Shown here piece after piece: positions 22,653 to 34,386 of a stretch of 64,000 nt of DNA. A program made the position numbers and the translations under genes. The stretch is from Siphonodentalium dalli (lineage: Eukaryota > Mollusca > Scaphopoda > Gadilida > Siphonodentaliidae): positions 145,407,954 to 145,471,953 of the forward strand of contig CP136064.1 of the NCBI GenBank assembly GCA_032622095.1. Reading direction: 5' to 3'. The notes beneath the pieces are model-generated. The model saw only the letters and a program-made list of their open reading frames with translations. It did no database searches and was not told the DNA's origin. Numbering within the stretch: the first letter of the stretch is position 1; the number at the start of each line of letters is the position of its first letter.

Positions 22653-24269
22653 CCAATTGTATTTATATCTGACTCAGGCTCCGCTCAATTATCTATTTCA
22701 GAAAGAAGCTAAAATAATGTCGGAACCAGAAGAAATAGAGCCCGATCTAGATGAATCTTTGTGTTAATTTTCTTATATTGAGCAGTGTGTAGCCCATACA
22801 ACATATTTACCAACGTATTCAACACGTATACAATACGGAAAACGTCGACGTCACGAGTCACAAATTACGTCAACTTTATCTTTTGAACAAGAACTACAAC
22901 CTTTATTAATAAAGTCGCCTATCAGTTTGATAAAAATGGCTATAAATTACGGCAGAAACGAATCAATAAACGCTAAATCTCGATGTTGAATAGTTCTAGT
23001 GGGTGTGTAATAAAACACAACCACACATTATGTGTGCGTGGTGAGAAAATTAAATTATGCTGCAAGTTACAACTCGCGCCCCATCGTTGTAACGTTGTAA
23101 CATTCCGCGTAACAAACTCATGCGTTAATTTTCACGTCATGCACACATATGTGTGGTTCTGTCTATTGTATATGAATGAATAATCATTCCACAGTATATT
23201 TATCAAATAATATATGCCAGAAGTTGCATATTGTTGGCTTTAAAGTGCTAAATTGGAGCTTGGTCAATATTTACCACGTGCCTATCAACAATGCCACTTG
23301 CCTATCATAACAAGTTTGTGCTTTGCCATGAGCCTATCTGCGGAGTCAATATGCCTGTCATAAATTTGTGATATGACACTCAGGAAAATCGATATTTTTC
23401 CACGAAAAATATGTCTTTTATTGTGGATTTTGGTTTCATTGTATCAATGAAATGTGCATCTAGTGACATGTGTACATGAAGCCTACATATCGAGATTTCT
23501 ACCATTTATATTAGGTAGTTTCTTTGATAAACGACAAAAACCGGTTGTAAAATTCGACAAATTAAGTAATACAAAATATATCTAAAGGCACACGACTATC
23601 ACAAATGATATATGAATACACCATTCATGGTCCTATCTAATGCCATAAGCGTTCTCGCCGGGTGGATTCCAGAATTTTCCTCAATTTCTGAGCACACGTG
23701 TGAAAACCGCCACACAATATCACTACAGCAATATGCCTACCCACAGCCACCAGCCTATAGGGTTATCGGGCGTGTAGTGATACCCTCTCAATACCTAGTG
23801 ATAAAATAACAAAGGCTACATAAAATTACCATTTTAATTTCGTCCGGTTACCTCAAACATTAATCAAATTATTACACGGCACTTGTCATGCCTTTAAATT
23901 CACCCCCGTCGCCATAAATATCGTCACGGTATAACTCATAGACATTCATTTATTAGTAACACCTTATCATAGATTTCTGTGGGCACTCTTGGCAGTATCA
24001 GTGCCGCTTGTCGTATTGAGGGTATATCTCGCAACCATATATACATATAATAAGTTGTCACATTTGACCAATTCTTGAATAGCCAACTAATTTCACTATT
24101 CCAGCAATGTCACATTTGACCATTTATGTGATACGCATATTCAATTTAGTACACGTTTTATCTACAAATTTAGAATTATAGGCTGACAGCTCCATTGGAC
24201 TTACATGTATTATTCTATTTAGCGTAATTATGGAAGGCTACACCGAATTAGTTCAGTACACTAGCTGTA
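22653..24269. other. Gene-free stretch containing the right inverted-repeat member
   Basis: Positions 23705-23800 are the inverted partner of 17838-17935. At 23270-23350 the phrase TGCCTATC is repeated several times, which could be subterminal repeats of the same candidate element. No supportable gene. Confidence 0.4.
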
Positions 24270-24880
24270 ATGTACAAAGGTATCTCTAATAAGCTAAATG
24301 ACAATATGTTAAGACAACAAATAGACAAATATGAATTTATTACTTTAGTCGAAACATGGTACGACGAATCTTCTGATATTGATATACCGGGCTATGAATG
24401 TTTAAATCTGAGTCGCAATCAGGGTAGAAATAAAAAAGGCGGAATAGCCTTTTATTTCCGGTCGAAGTATAAACCTTTTCTGAAGAATCACAATTTTATC
24501 AATGACGTAGCTCTCTCCGTCGGGTTTAGCGGAGAAATCATTAATTTATGTTGCAATGTGATATTTGTATCAGCCTATCAACTCAAGCTTCTGGAAATCG
24601 AAAAATAGAGACGAAGATATCTTTGGTAACATTGAACAGGCATTATCCAAATTTACAAACGGGGAACTAGTCATTCTTAGTGGAGATTTATATGCACGCA
24701 CTTCAGACTTGCCGGATCATATTATATCTGACACGGACCAACATATGCGGTTGCCCGTCGATTATGTAATGGACACGTGTGAGCCGCGCTCGAATATGGA
24801 CAAGAAAAGAAGATGCATGCATCAGATGAACTATTTGACAAGATTTAATCACGTATATTTGGAAAGTATTATAAATTTAA
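24270..24880 (+). pseudogene. LINE apurinic-like endonuclease fragment, truncated
   Basis: Two overlapping frames together read as the N-terminal endonuclease domain of a non-LTR retrotransposon. The first carries the family pattern ITLVETWY, then IPGYE, then a KKGGIAFYFRSKY stretch. After a frameshift near 24560 the second has a FVSAYQP phrase and ILSGDLYART, corresponding to the usual SGDFNA motif with F changed to L and N to Y. This domain nicks target DNA during target-primed reverse transcription. Recognisable sequence stops at the Helitron boundary at 24880 and I could not find its continuation beyond 31032. The frameshift and missing RT show it is dead. The clade is not assigned. Confidence 0.75.
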
Positions 24881-25563
24881 TCTACTATATATTTTGAGAC
24901 TTCCGTATATATATAGACTCGAAAACGGCTGGACCGATTGAGCCCAAACTTCCTATCTAAGGGTAAAAATCCACGGACAGTGTCGTCGCATCGCCTCTGA
25001 GAATTTCCGAGTACTCCTTCTCCCTTCCCACTGCCGCCGTCCTTGGAATTGTGGGGTTAATCGCGTGACAGCTAAAGAGCGTTCGTATCCGCAGTGTTGT
25101 TGATAAAGAGCGTCTATATACACGACGAGTATAAATACGGCTGAATCGACAGCCTAGAGACGAAATTTCGTACTTGATTTCGTACTTAGGGGTTCCAATG
25201 CACGGGGTAGATTTTCATCGGGTCAGTTTTTCCGCGCGAGGTGACCTTGACCTTGAAACGGGTACACACAAATGACATATATGTGTGTGTCCTTTATAGA
25301 CTCGAAAACGGCTAGACCGACTGAGCCCAAACTTGCTACCTATGGGTACTTTTGTCCGGGAAGTTTCATGGACGGGTCAAATTGTGACTCCGACCTGACA
25401 TTGACCTTCAAAATTATCAATTCAAAGTCAAATTGGTTAAAACTGGCGGATTTCGACGAAATTTGATACCTAGGTGCAACACACGTGTCTCGGAAGCTGT
25501 TGTAATTGCTTTTTCGAAGAAAGCCATGGGACGAACCACGCCATTGGCGGGCTAATCTGCTAG
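24881..25563 (+). mobile_element. Helitron 1 of a head-to-tail pair
   Basis: It starts TCTACTATATATTTTGAGAC at 24881, preceded by A, and ends GGCGGGCTAATCTG then CTAG at 25560-25563. The next Helitron starts at the following base. The 5' part shares the ACTCGAAAACGGCTGGACCG phrase with other Helitrons here. No coding capacity. Confidence 0.75.
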
Positions 25564-27073
25564 TCTACTATATATTTTGGGACTTCTGTTTGTCTTTAGC
25601 TATGGCCGGGAAAACAGCCGGACGGATTTCGACGAAATTTGATACCTAGGGATACTTTTGTCCAGGGAGTGTTTTAGACGTGTCAAATCGTGACCTGGAC
25701 CTGACCTTGACCTTCAAAATGGTCAATTCAAGGTCAAATCTGGTAAAACTGGCGGATTTCGACGAAATTTTATACATAGGACACTTTTGTCCGGGGAGTA
25801 TTTTGGACGGGTCAAATCGTGACACCGACCTGACCTTGACCTTCAAAATGGTCAATTAAAGGTCAAATCTGGTAAAACTGGCGGATTTCGACGAAATTTG
25901 ATACCTAGGAGTACTTTTGTCAGGGGAGTGTTTGGACGGGTCAAATCGTGCCCGACCTGACATTGACCTTTAAAGTGGTCAATTCAAGGTCAAATCGCGC
26001 CTTTCGTCGTACGGATTTCGACGGGTACTTTTGTCGGGTACTTTTGTGCGGGGAGTGCTTTGGACGGGTAAAATTAGACCGGCCCCCAGATGAGGGTATT
26101 GTCACACGAAAGGGTAGAAATTTTGACACTATCTCCAATTATCCTTGCCCCATGGGGGTTCCAAAACACTGAGGTATCCAGGGCGGAGCAGGTGGAAAAT
26201 ATATTTTTTTGACCTTTTTGGTGTTTTTGACCTGCAAATTTCAGTATAATCAGGAAAACCAATAAAATAAGACAAATGTTGAATAAAATATACTTGAATA
26301 TCAGATACTTATTCTATCTGGGTGGCTTAACATTTATGATGTGCAAAAAGTTATATTTAATATCCAACAATTTTTGTGAAAAATTCACGAAAATGCTAAA
26401 TAAATGCATAAATTGCAGTGCTTTTTCAAAAAAGTTTTCCAGAAGATTTCCTATAAAATTTCCATTTTTTGGTATAAAGCTCTCATTGGTGCATCATAAT
26501 TTTCAGCATTATATACCTGATTTATTATATCAACATCACAATGATATCCAACAAGCCGAGATATTTCCAAAAACTTAACCCACCCCCCTAAAACTGATTT
26601 TCTATCTGAAAATACCTATTAAGTCAGAATAGCCCGTTTTCAGTCCTTTTTTTTAAACAATTCAGAGTCTTATCATATATCATGGAATTATTATGTATCT
26701 GAGGAGGTCTATGTTATGGTAGAGTCTATTTTGTTTAAATATTTGATTATTTTTTTTCGGGTAAATTGGCTAAAATTTTGATTATTTTTAAGTGAAAAAT
26801 GTTTGAAAAATTCCCATGACTTTGTCAGCTTAATGGATACAGCTGCACAACATGCACCACAATAAGCATAAATTATTTCCCAATATCAGACATGAAATGC
26901 TATAATCATGTACCAGACCAGAATTAAAAAATAAAGTAAAACTTATCCCTACCCCAAGATAGTGTTTGCAATGCTTTCAATTGTATGCTATAGTATGCTA
27001 TACTAAACTCGAAAGGTCGTTCATACAAGTTGATAGAATTCATATCATAACTTGAAATAGTTCTGCCCACGGA

Positions 27074-27665
27074 TTATGTAATCTCATCTTCACTGTCACT
27101 GTCAATTTCATCAAATGTGATGGTATCAGTCAATAGAATTTCTGTGCAACATCTTACGGGAAAGAATGGTTCAAACAACTCAGGCTGCCTATCGGCCGTC
27201 CATCTATGAAGTGCTACACCGGGAGTGGTTGATTTGGCAATGGTTGCAAGTCTCCACTGTTTTGCTATCATGTTAGTTCGTTTTGAGTGTAGAATTCAAG
27301 ATTCCTCACATGGTGGAAGTGCAGAAAGATCAACTACCTTTTGCTGATTCTCGAACTTCTGCTGGAACTTTACCCACCTAGCTTAATTCACTTTTCTCGA
27401 ATTTGGACCATACATGTATATGGCACATGTTAACTCCTTGATTGTATTAAGCGTGTCACTGTCCAAATCCCAATTCGTTCCTAAATAAGCCATATAGCTT
27501 GATGGTCTTTCCAGAAACTTCCAGAAGTGTTCTTTCCCTTTTCGGAACAACGATGAAAGGTAATTATTATCTGTGAAGGAATGGAACCCAACAACTGCAT
27601 TCTTCTGTATTTTTGGCTGCCAAAATGTGGAAATGGTAGATATTGACCCAGCGTGTCCCGCAATC
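27074..27665 (-). pseudogene. Decayed coding region in the left arm (uncharacterised invertebrate repeat-protein family)
   Basis: One minus-strand frame runs about 590 nt with only two in-frame stops. In order it shows GFHSFTDNN, then RKGKEHFWKF, then KELTCAIY, then KFQQKFENQQKVVDL, LPPCEES, MIAKQWRLA and a region rich in Asp and Glu at the end. From memory, this order resembles a widespread uncharacterised protein family in cnidarian, mollusc and insect genomes with an FHxxTGCDxTS, GKGK, LPP, RANxxAxxW and HGW pattern, often multicopy and repeat-associated. Here the GCD of the first motif is not conserved. Function is unknown. The same sequence, more damaged, lies in the opposite arm at 29488-29930. 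Confidence 0.5.
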
Positions 27666-27839
27666 GCTTAGAAGTTGTGGTTGATGTATACAATTGGCTA
27701 TTCTGCCTTCTATACATTGAACACTAACATGTCTGATGCACCTTAGTTAATTTTTCTATTGTCACCACTGACATTACCGGAGTTATTGTATTTTCATGAA
27801 TGATGCGAATAGCTGTACATGGTTAGCTATATGGCCATG
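27608..27839. other. Left junction between arm and minisatellite
   Basis: Sequence unique to the left side; the reading frame of the pseudogene continues a little into it before being lost. No counterpart was found next to the right arm. Confidence 0.4.
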
Positions 27840-29290
27840 AATGGGGTGGCCATGGTGAGATGTATAGCTATGCAAGGAGTGAGTGTATGGTCATGTGTGA
27901 GGTGAATAGGTATACAGGGAGTGACTGTATGGTTGTTTGGTTATGACTACCCAGTACAGGTGTACACAATGTGGCTCAATGGACATTGTTGTGGTTTATG
28001 TAAATAACGAGAGTACATGTACCTACATGGTCATATGTGTTTTTATGTATATATGGAGTGACTGTATGGTCATGGGTGGGATGTACAGGTGTACCTTGTG
28101 TGGCTGTATTGTCACAGGTAGGTGTACATGTATTGTCTGTATGATCATGGTGGGGTGAATGGATCAATAGATGTGCATCTGTGTGTAATGCGTATAGGTG
28201 TACATGGAATGGCAGTAGTCATAATGTGTATATGATATATGCTGAATGGCCATTGACGAGCGTGTGGATGGTCATGTGTGGAGATATATGTATATATCGA
28301 GTGGCTATATGGCTATTGACATGGCAAATATGTATAGTGAGTGACTCTATGGCCAATTGCAATAGTGAGGTGAATATGTTTTCAAGGAGTGACTGTATGG
28401 CCAATGGTGATGTGAACAGGTATACAAGCAGTGACTGTATGATCATGAATGTGGTGAATAGGTATACAGGGAGTGACTATATGGTCATGGATCAGGTGTA
28501 GGAGTATACCTGGTGTGGCTGTATGGTCATGTGTAGGGTATACGCGTATACACAAGAATGGCTGTATGGTTATGGAGAGGTATGTGTATAAAGTGAGTGG
28601 CTATATCACCATTAGTGAGGTGCATATGTTTGCTTGGAGTGATTCTATGGTCATGGTTGGGGGTATATGTATATCTTGCGTGGCTTTTTGCCATGGGTTT
28701 GGTGAACATGTATACAGCGAGTGATGTATGACCAATGGTGAGGTGAATATGTATACAATGATTGACTGTATGATCATGAATGTGTTGAATAGGTACACAG
28801 GGGGTGGCTATATGGTCATGAGTCAGTCAGGTGTATGAGTATACCTAGTGTGCCTGCATGGGCATGTGTGGAGTGTACAGGTATACACAAGTGTTGATAT
28901 ATATGGTCATGGGTGAGGGGTACGTATATAAAGCAAGTGGCTATATGGCCAATGATGAGATGCATATGTATACATGGAGTGACTCTATGGTCATAGCTGG
29001 GGTGTATATGTTTATCTTGAATGGCTATTTTGTCCATGGCGAATAGGTATACGGTGAATGACCATATGGTCAATGGTGAGATGAATAGGTATACAAGGAT
29101 TGACTTATGATCAGGAAAGTGGGGAATAGGTATACAGGGAATGACTATATGGTCATGGGTCATATGTATGTGTATAGAGTGAGTGACTATCTTGACATTT
29201 GTATGGTGTTTATGTGTATATATGGAGTGACTGTATGTTACTGGGTTGGTTGTACATGTGTACCTTGGGTTGCTATTGCTTTCCACAATA
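27840..29290. repeat. 42-bp minisatellite with ~334-bp higher-order period
   Basis: About 34 diverged units follow the pattern GTGACTGTATGGTCATG, a G-rich stretch, and GGTATACA. A distinctive unit with GACTGTATGATCATGAATGT occurs at about 28434 and 28765 and, more diverged, near 29102. The blocks between have the same order of unit variants, so about eight units form a higher-order repeat of 331-337 bp. As 42 is divisible by three, frames stay open on both strands; I do not regard these as genes. Confidence 0.85.
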
Positions 29291-29487
29291 ACTCAACGAT
29301 ATATTAATCGATAGAGAGGTCATGTCAGAGAGTTCTCCATCTTGATGGCGTTTATGCACGATGGAGGGAACGTTAAATGATTTCCCCCTGATAATAGTTA
29401 ATCAATTTTGATGCTAATGGGCAGGTGATTCAAGTCAGTGATATCGAGATTTCAAATATACAGAAGAATGCACTTATTGGGTTCCAT

Positions 29488-29930
29488 TCCTTCACATTCC
29501 TTCGCTGGAAAGACGATCAAAATATATGGAAGTCATGGTTTATTTAGGAACGAATTGGGTTTTGGACAGTGACACGCTTACTACATCGAGGAGTTAGCAT
29601 GTGCCTTATGTTCAACGTTCGAGAAAAGTGAATCAAGCTAGGCGGATAATGTTCCAGCAGAAGTTCGAGAATCAGTAGAAAGTACTTGACCTTTCTGCAC
29701 TTCCACCAAGTGAGGAATCTTTAATTCTACACTAAAAACGAGCCAACATGATAGCAAAACAGTGGAGACTTGCAACCGTTGCCAAATCAACCACTCCCGG
29801 TGTAGCACTTCATGGATGGACGGCTGATAGGCAGCCTGAGTTGTAAGATGTTGCACAGAAATTCTATTGACTGTTACCATCACATTTGATGAAATTGACA
29901 GTGACAGTGAAGATGAGATTGCATAATCCG
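29488..29930 (+). pseudogene. Decayed coding region in the right arm
   Basis: Plus-strand counterpart of 27074-27665. It retains MFQQKFENQ, DLSALPPSEESLILH, KRANMIAKQWRLA, GVALHGWTADRQPEL and the acidic tail. It has lost about 75 bp containing the RKGK motif and carries stops and frame changes. The HGW and RAN motifs are better preserved here than on the left, so the two arms have decayed independently. It reads outward, toward the right terminus. Function unknown. Confidence 0.5.
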
Positions 29931-31129
29931 TGGGCAGAACTATTGCAATTTATGATATGAATTCTATCAACTAGTATAAACGACCTTTCGAGGTTAGTAT
30001 AGCATAAAATTGAAAGCATTGAGAACACTATCTTGGGGTAGGGTTAAGTTTTACTTTATTTCTTAATTCTGGTCTGGTACATGATTATAGCATTTCATGT
30101 CTGATATTGGGAAAGAATTTATGCTCATTGTGGTGCATGTTGTGCAGCTGTATCCGTAAAACTGACAAAGTCATGGGAATTTTTCAGAAATGTTTCACTT
30201 AAAAATAATCAAATTTTAGCTAATTTACCCCCAAAAAATCAAAATTTTAAAAACAAAAATAGACTCTACCATAACATAGACCTCCTCAGATACATAATAA
30301 TTCCATGATATATGATAAGACTCTGAATTGGTTAATAAAATGGAACGAAAACGGGCTATTCTGACTTGAAAGGTATTTTCAGACAGAAAATAGGTTTTAG
30401 GGGGGGGGGGTGGGTTAAGTATTTTGAAATATCTCGGCTTGTTTGAAATAATTGCTGGTGAAGTTGATATTAATAAATCAGGTATATAATGCTGAAAATT
30501 TTGATGAACCACTGAGAGCTTTATACCAAAAAATTAAAATTTTATAGGAAATATTCTGGAAAACTTTTTTGAAAAAGCACTGCATTTTATGCGGTTTTTT
30601 TTGCATTTTCGTGAATTTTTCACAAAAGTTTTTGGATAATATAACTTTTTGCACATCATAAATGTTAAGCAACCCAGATAGAATAAGTATATGATATTCA
30701 AGTATATTTTATTTAACATTTGTCTTATTTTATTGGTTTTCCTGATTATACTGAATTTGCAGGTCAAAAACACCAAAAAGGTCAAAAAATTATATTTTCC
30801 TCCTGCTCCGCCCTGGATACCTCAGTGTTTTGGAACCCCCATGGGGCAAGGATAATTGGAGATAACGTCAAAATTTCTACCCTTTCGTGTGACACTACCC
30901 TCATCTGGGGGCCGGTCTAAATCGTGACCCGACCTGACCTTGACCTTCAAATGGTCAATTCAATGTCAAATCGCGCCTTTCGCCGGAAATCAGAGGGGAA
31001 ACAGCCCGGACGAAGTCGGGCCCACCAGCTAGTATATATATATTTATAACACAATTGGCCCCTAAATTCGGCCTGATGATTTAGCAAGACACACGTTTAT
31101 TACCGGCACGCGCAGTGACACAAGAGCTT

Positions 31130-33410
31130 AGAGCGATTATAACATTGGCAACACCAGAACTTTAGTAGGCTATTATGTTAAAATTCCAGTTCATTTGTGG
31201 ATTTCCCTCAAACAATTTGCAACAAAATTTTCTCATTGGGAATAAGTACATTAGCCAATTAAAAGCAACATGCTAAAAATAAAAAAAAGAATCAAGAATG
31301 GCGAAATTGATGAATTTGTGAATTTTGTGAAATAAATTTGTCAAAACTTGGTAAAATACTCAATTTATGACTTTTCAACAATGTTTATAAAAATCATATT
31401 TCACAAGGCCTTCCATTTGTGTATCCATTTTGTAAAGTGCGTAGACACTCCTGAATACAGAACAGAAACCTTTTCCCAGATATGTTAAGTATTTTTCGGG
31501 CTATTTGCCTAAAAAATTGGCAGTTTATCTAATTTCAGAGCCGCAATTTCTCAAAATTAGCTGAAATCCATTTGTTGTGGTCTTGTATTTTGAAAACTAC
31601 AGAAAAATGAATGAATCTCTTGTTGTTTTATTAATGTCTTCTCCGGTTTGTTCACAAACAAAAATCATTTCCTTATGCATCTATGATTGAGAAGACAAAA
31701 ATAAAAATATATATTCTTCCATGTCTTCCATTACATGGACAGCCAAAATTGCCTGTGATCGAGAACCGGCGTGATGAAATAGGATATTTGAGGTTATACA
31801 ACTCAATAACTATAAATCCACATTCCCTTCATTTCTCATAACAACTTAAGTATACATGGTTAAACACACTGTGAAGGAATTTCCAAAAACATTGTGTTTT
31901 TATGGCCCAATGAATCCTCAGTATTAACTTTTTTCTAAAATTTCGATTTCGGGGCGCTTTTGTCCATTTTTAAAGGTTTTTGTGTATGTAAAAGCAATAT
32001 TTGTTTACCCTAAAACTCTTAGTGTTGGAATAATAACTTTACATTGGATATGTCAATGCATGTCACTGGATTTCACTCAAGTTTCTGGAAACTGACTCCA
32101 AATTTGAATATCGGAAAAATGGGGTAGGGGAAACCATATTGACAAAATCTCAGAAAACATGGATCCTATTACTTAAAACATTACTAAAAACATTCTTTCA
32201 TACAGAGTTTACTGCTTCCTGATCTGATGTTCATATTCAGAGCTGCAATCCTTTGCGTTGCCACTCGATGACGAATTATGATTTCGGGATTGTTCTATAT
32301 GATATGCCCATTAAGTTCTAAATATACCTCCACTAAAGTACTAATGAAATAATCTACACAAACTGGAATAAAACACCTTTTGTCTCCAATGACTAGAATA
32401 TGGGATGACAAGGTTATAGCCTTTTGTGATTACACTTACCCCATTATCAACGTTCAAATTTGGAGTCAGTTTCTTGAAAAATAATGTGAAATCCAGTAAC
32501 TGTTGATTGGCTTAATCAATGTAATCCTATTTTTTCCAACATAAGTGTTTTAGGAGGAACGTTCAAATGATTATAAACATTAAACACTAATTGTGTTCAT
32601 TGTTGTTTACTATTTGTGCACAAATTACCTTTTAAAATGAACAAAAACATCCAAAAACAGTCCAACATGGCATTTTTTGGAAAATATTCAATACTAAGGA
32701 TTCATAAGGCTATAAGTTTTTGTGGCACAACTGTGTTTAGCAATTCCAACACAGTGTATTTAACCTTGTATACTTAAGAGGTTATTAGAAATACAGGGCA
32801 TATGGATATCAATGTATTGAGTTGTATGACTTAAAATATGGTATTTCATCATATCAGTTGTGTGTCACAAGGCAAATTTGGCTATACAATGGAACACTCG
32901 TTTTGTTTAAGAAATGTGTGTCTTCTCAATCATAGATGCATAAAGTAATCATTTCTTTGAATAATCTAGTTAGGAAATTAATACAACAGCAAGATATCCT
33001 TTTTTTAAATACTGGACAATAAAATATGGATTTTAGCTAATTCTTAGAAATTGAGTCTCCGCAATTAGACAAACTCCCAATTTTGGAGGCACATAACTCG
33101 AAAAATACTCAACGTATTGGAAAATGTTTGCTGCTCTGTAATAAGAATTTTGTACTCTACAAAAGGACTTGTTAAATTGAGTTTTTTCATAAGCATAATT
33201 GAAAATGCATAAATTGAGTGTTTTACCAAATTTTGGCAAATTTATTTCAAAAAATTTATAAATTTCGCCTTTCTTGATCCTTTTTTATTTTTAGTATGTT
33301 GTTTATAATGGGTTAATAGACTTATTCCTGCTAAGAAACATTGTGTTGCAATTAGTTTGAGGTTTCGCACTTTTTTCTCATAACAATTAAAACTTGCTGC
33401 ATATGTTGCA
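31130..33410. mobile_element. ~2.3-kb imperfect palindrome (foldback-like)
   Basis: The segment 31145-32130 is the reverse complement of 32434-33405 with many substitutions and small indels, around a ~300-bp centre. Landmarks: AACATGCTAAAAATAAAAAA at 31268 against TTTTTATTTTTAGTATGTTG near 33283; TTATGCATCTATGATTGAGA near 31673 against its complement near 32926; CAAATTTGAATATC near 32099 against its partner near 32456. AT-rich, no conserved ORF. Outer edges are blurred and no TSD was found. Its arms do not resemble those of the 26-31 kb element. Confidence 0.75.
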
Positions 33411-33479
33411 GGGGAGGGGTGATAATGAAACATGTCGGTCTGGTCCAAGGGGCATGCAGTAAAGAGACCAGCCATGAGA

Positions 33480-33788
33480 ACATACACACGAACTGTTCAA
33501 ATAGACCCAAATACAGTGTCGCATGCAATTTAAGTACCCGGGCCACACCAACCCAATCTGACAGGTCCATGTGACCTGCCTTGGAACATACACATGACTT
33601 TATAAAATAGACTCGAATGTGTCCATGCAATATAAGTACGTACACCCAACTCCATATCGCCACGTCCCTACGTATGACCAGTTTGAGAGCATGCACATGC
33701 AATTTTAAAATAGACCCGACACTGTCCCAAATAATATGAGTATGTGTGCACTTCAACCCTCTGTCGCCGCGTCCCTGTTTATATAATA
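33480..33788. repeat. ~104-bp tandem repeat, left part
   Basis: AAATAGACY recurs at about 33499, 33605 and 33708. It is accompanied by phrases CATGCAATWTAAGTA and CTGTCGCCGCGTCCCT. The array resumes at 35421 after Helitron insertions. Confidence 0.65.
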
Positions 33789-34386
33789 CTAGCAGGTTAG
33801 CCCGCCACTGTCGGCAATAGTCAGAAACATGACAATTTTTAAGTTTTAAATAATTTTTTTAATTAATTAAATTTTTTGTTTTTCAATGAGTTAATATTTT
33901 GGTTTTTCAATGAGTTAATTGTGCCTTTTTAAATCGATTTTTTTTGGTTTTTCAATGAGTTAATTGTGCCTTTTTAATTTTGTTTTTCAATTTTACCCGA
34001 TTTTTTTTTTTCAATGAACCCGTCCATGACACTTCCCGTATTTAGCAAGTTTGAGCTCAATCGGTTCGAGTCTATAAAGGACACACACATATATATGACA
34101 CTTCCCGTAGGTAGCAAGTTTGAGCTCAATCGGCATTCCCTGGAATATGACACTTCACGTAGGTAGCAAGTTTGAGCTCAATCGGCATTCCCTGGAATTT
34201 CCCAGTCACCAACGCGGCGTAATTTTGGTACATATATATAGAGACCAATTGTCCATCGGCTGTCATGTGTAGTAAAGATGTCTTATAAGCCGACATTGCC
34301 GTGGGGATGCCCGTTCCTACACGCGTTTTCGATTCTATGAAGTACCCACATATATACACACACATAGTCTCAAATTATATAGTAGA
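33789..34386 (-). mobile_element. Non-autonomous Helitron inserted in the tandem repeat
   Basis: On the minus strand it starts TCTACTATATAATTTGAGAC at 34386 and ends GTGGCGGGCTAACCTG then CTAG at 33792-33789, followed by T. It is the same subfamily as 10510-11368, with an AT-rich block full of AATGAGTTAAT phrases. Near 34040-34190 a ~50-bp unit with GCAAGTTTGAGCTCAATCGG is repeated three times. Confidence 0.7.

Larger units (their letters stand above)
26075..30919. mobile_element. 4.8-kb foldback-like element with long inverted arms
   Basis: The ends are TAGACCGGCCCCCAGATGAG and its reverse complement, with AAT at 26072-26074 and 30920-30922. Removing the element and one AAT restores the Helitron sequence found in sister copies. 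The left arm is about 26075-27607 and the right arm about 29460-30919. They match with scattered differences and a ~75-bp gap in the right arm near 29510. The core is a 42-bp minisatellite. Both arms carry decayed parts of the same protein-coding sequence, reading outward. I recognise no transposase, and the superfamily is not assigned. Confidence 0.85.
25564..31032 (+). mobile_element. Helitron 2, split by a foldback element
   Basis: It starts TCTACTATATATTTTGGGAC at 25564 and ends with hairpin CCCGGACGAAGTCGGG plus CTAG at 31029-31032, followed by T. The Helitron itself is only about 620 bp (25564-26074 plus 30923-31032); the rest is an insertion. It carries three tandem units, with CCTTCAAAATGGTCAATT-like phrases at 25711, 25840 and 25967 (periods 129 and 127). 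It belongs to the same subfamily as 9915-10509. Confidence 0.8.

Noticed and set aside
27937-29307. Many ORFs on both strands encoding 14-residue repeat peptides
   Set aside because: They follow from a 42-bp (14-codon) DNA repeat that keeps frames open on both strands. Stops and unit changes break every frame.
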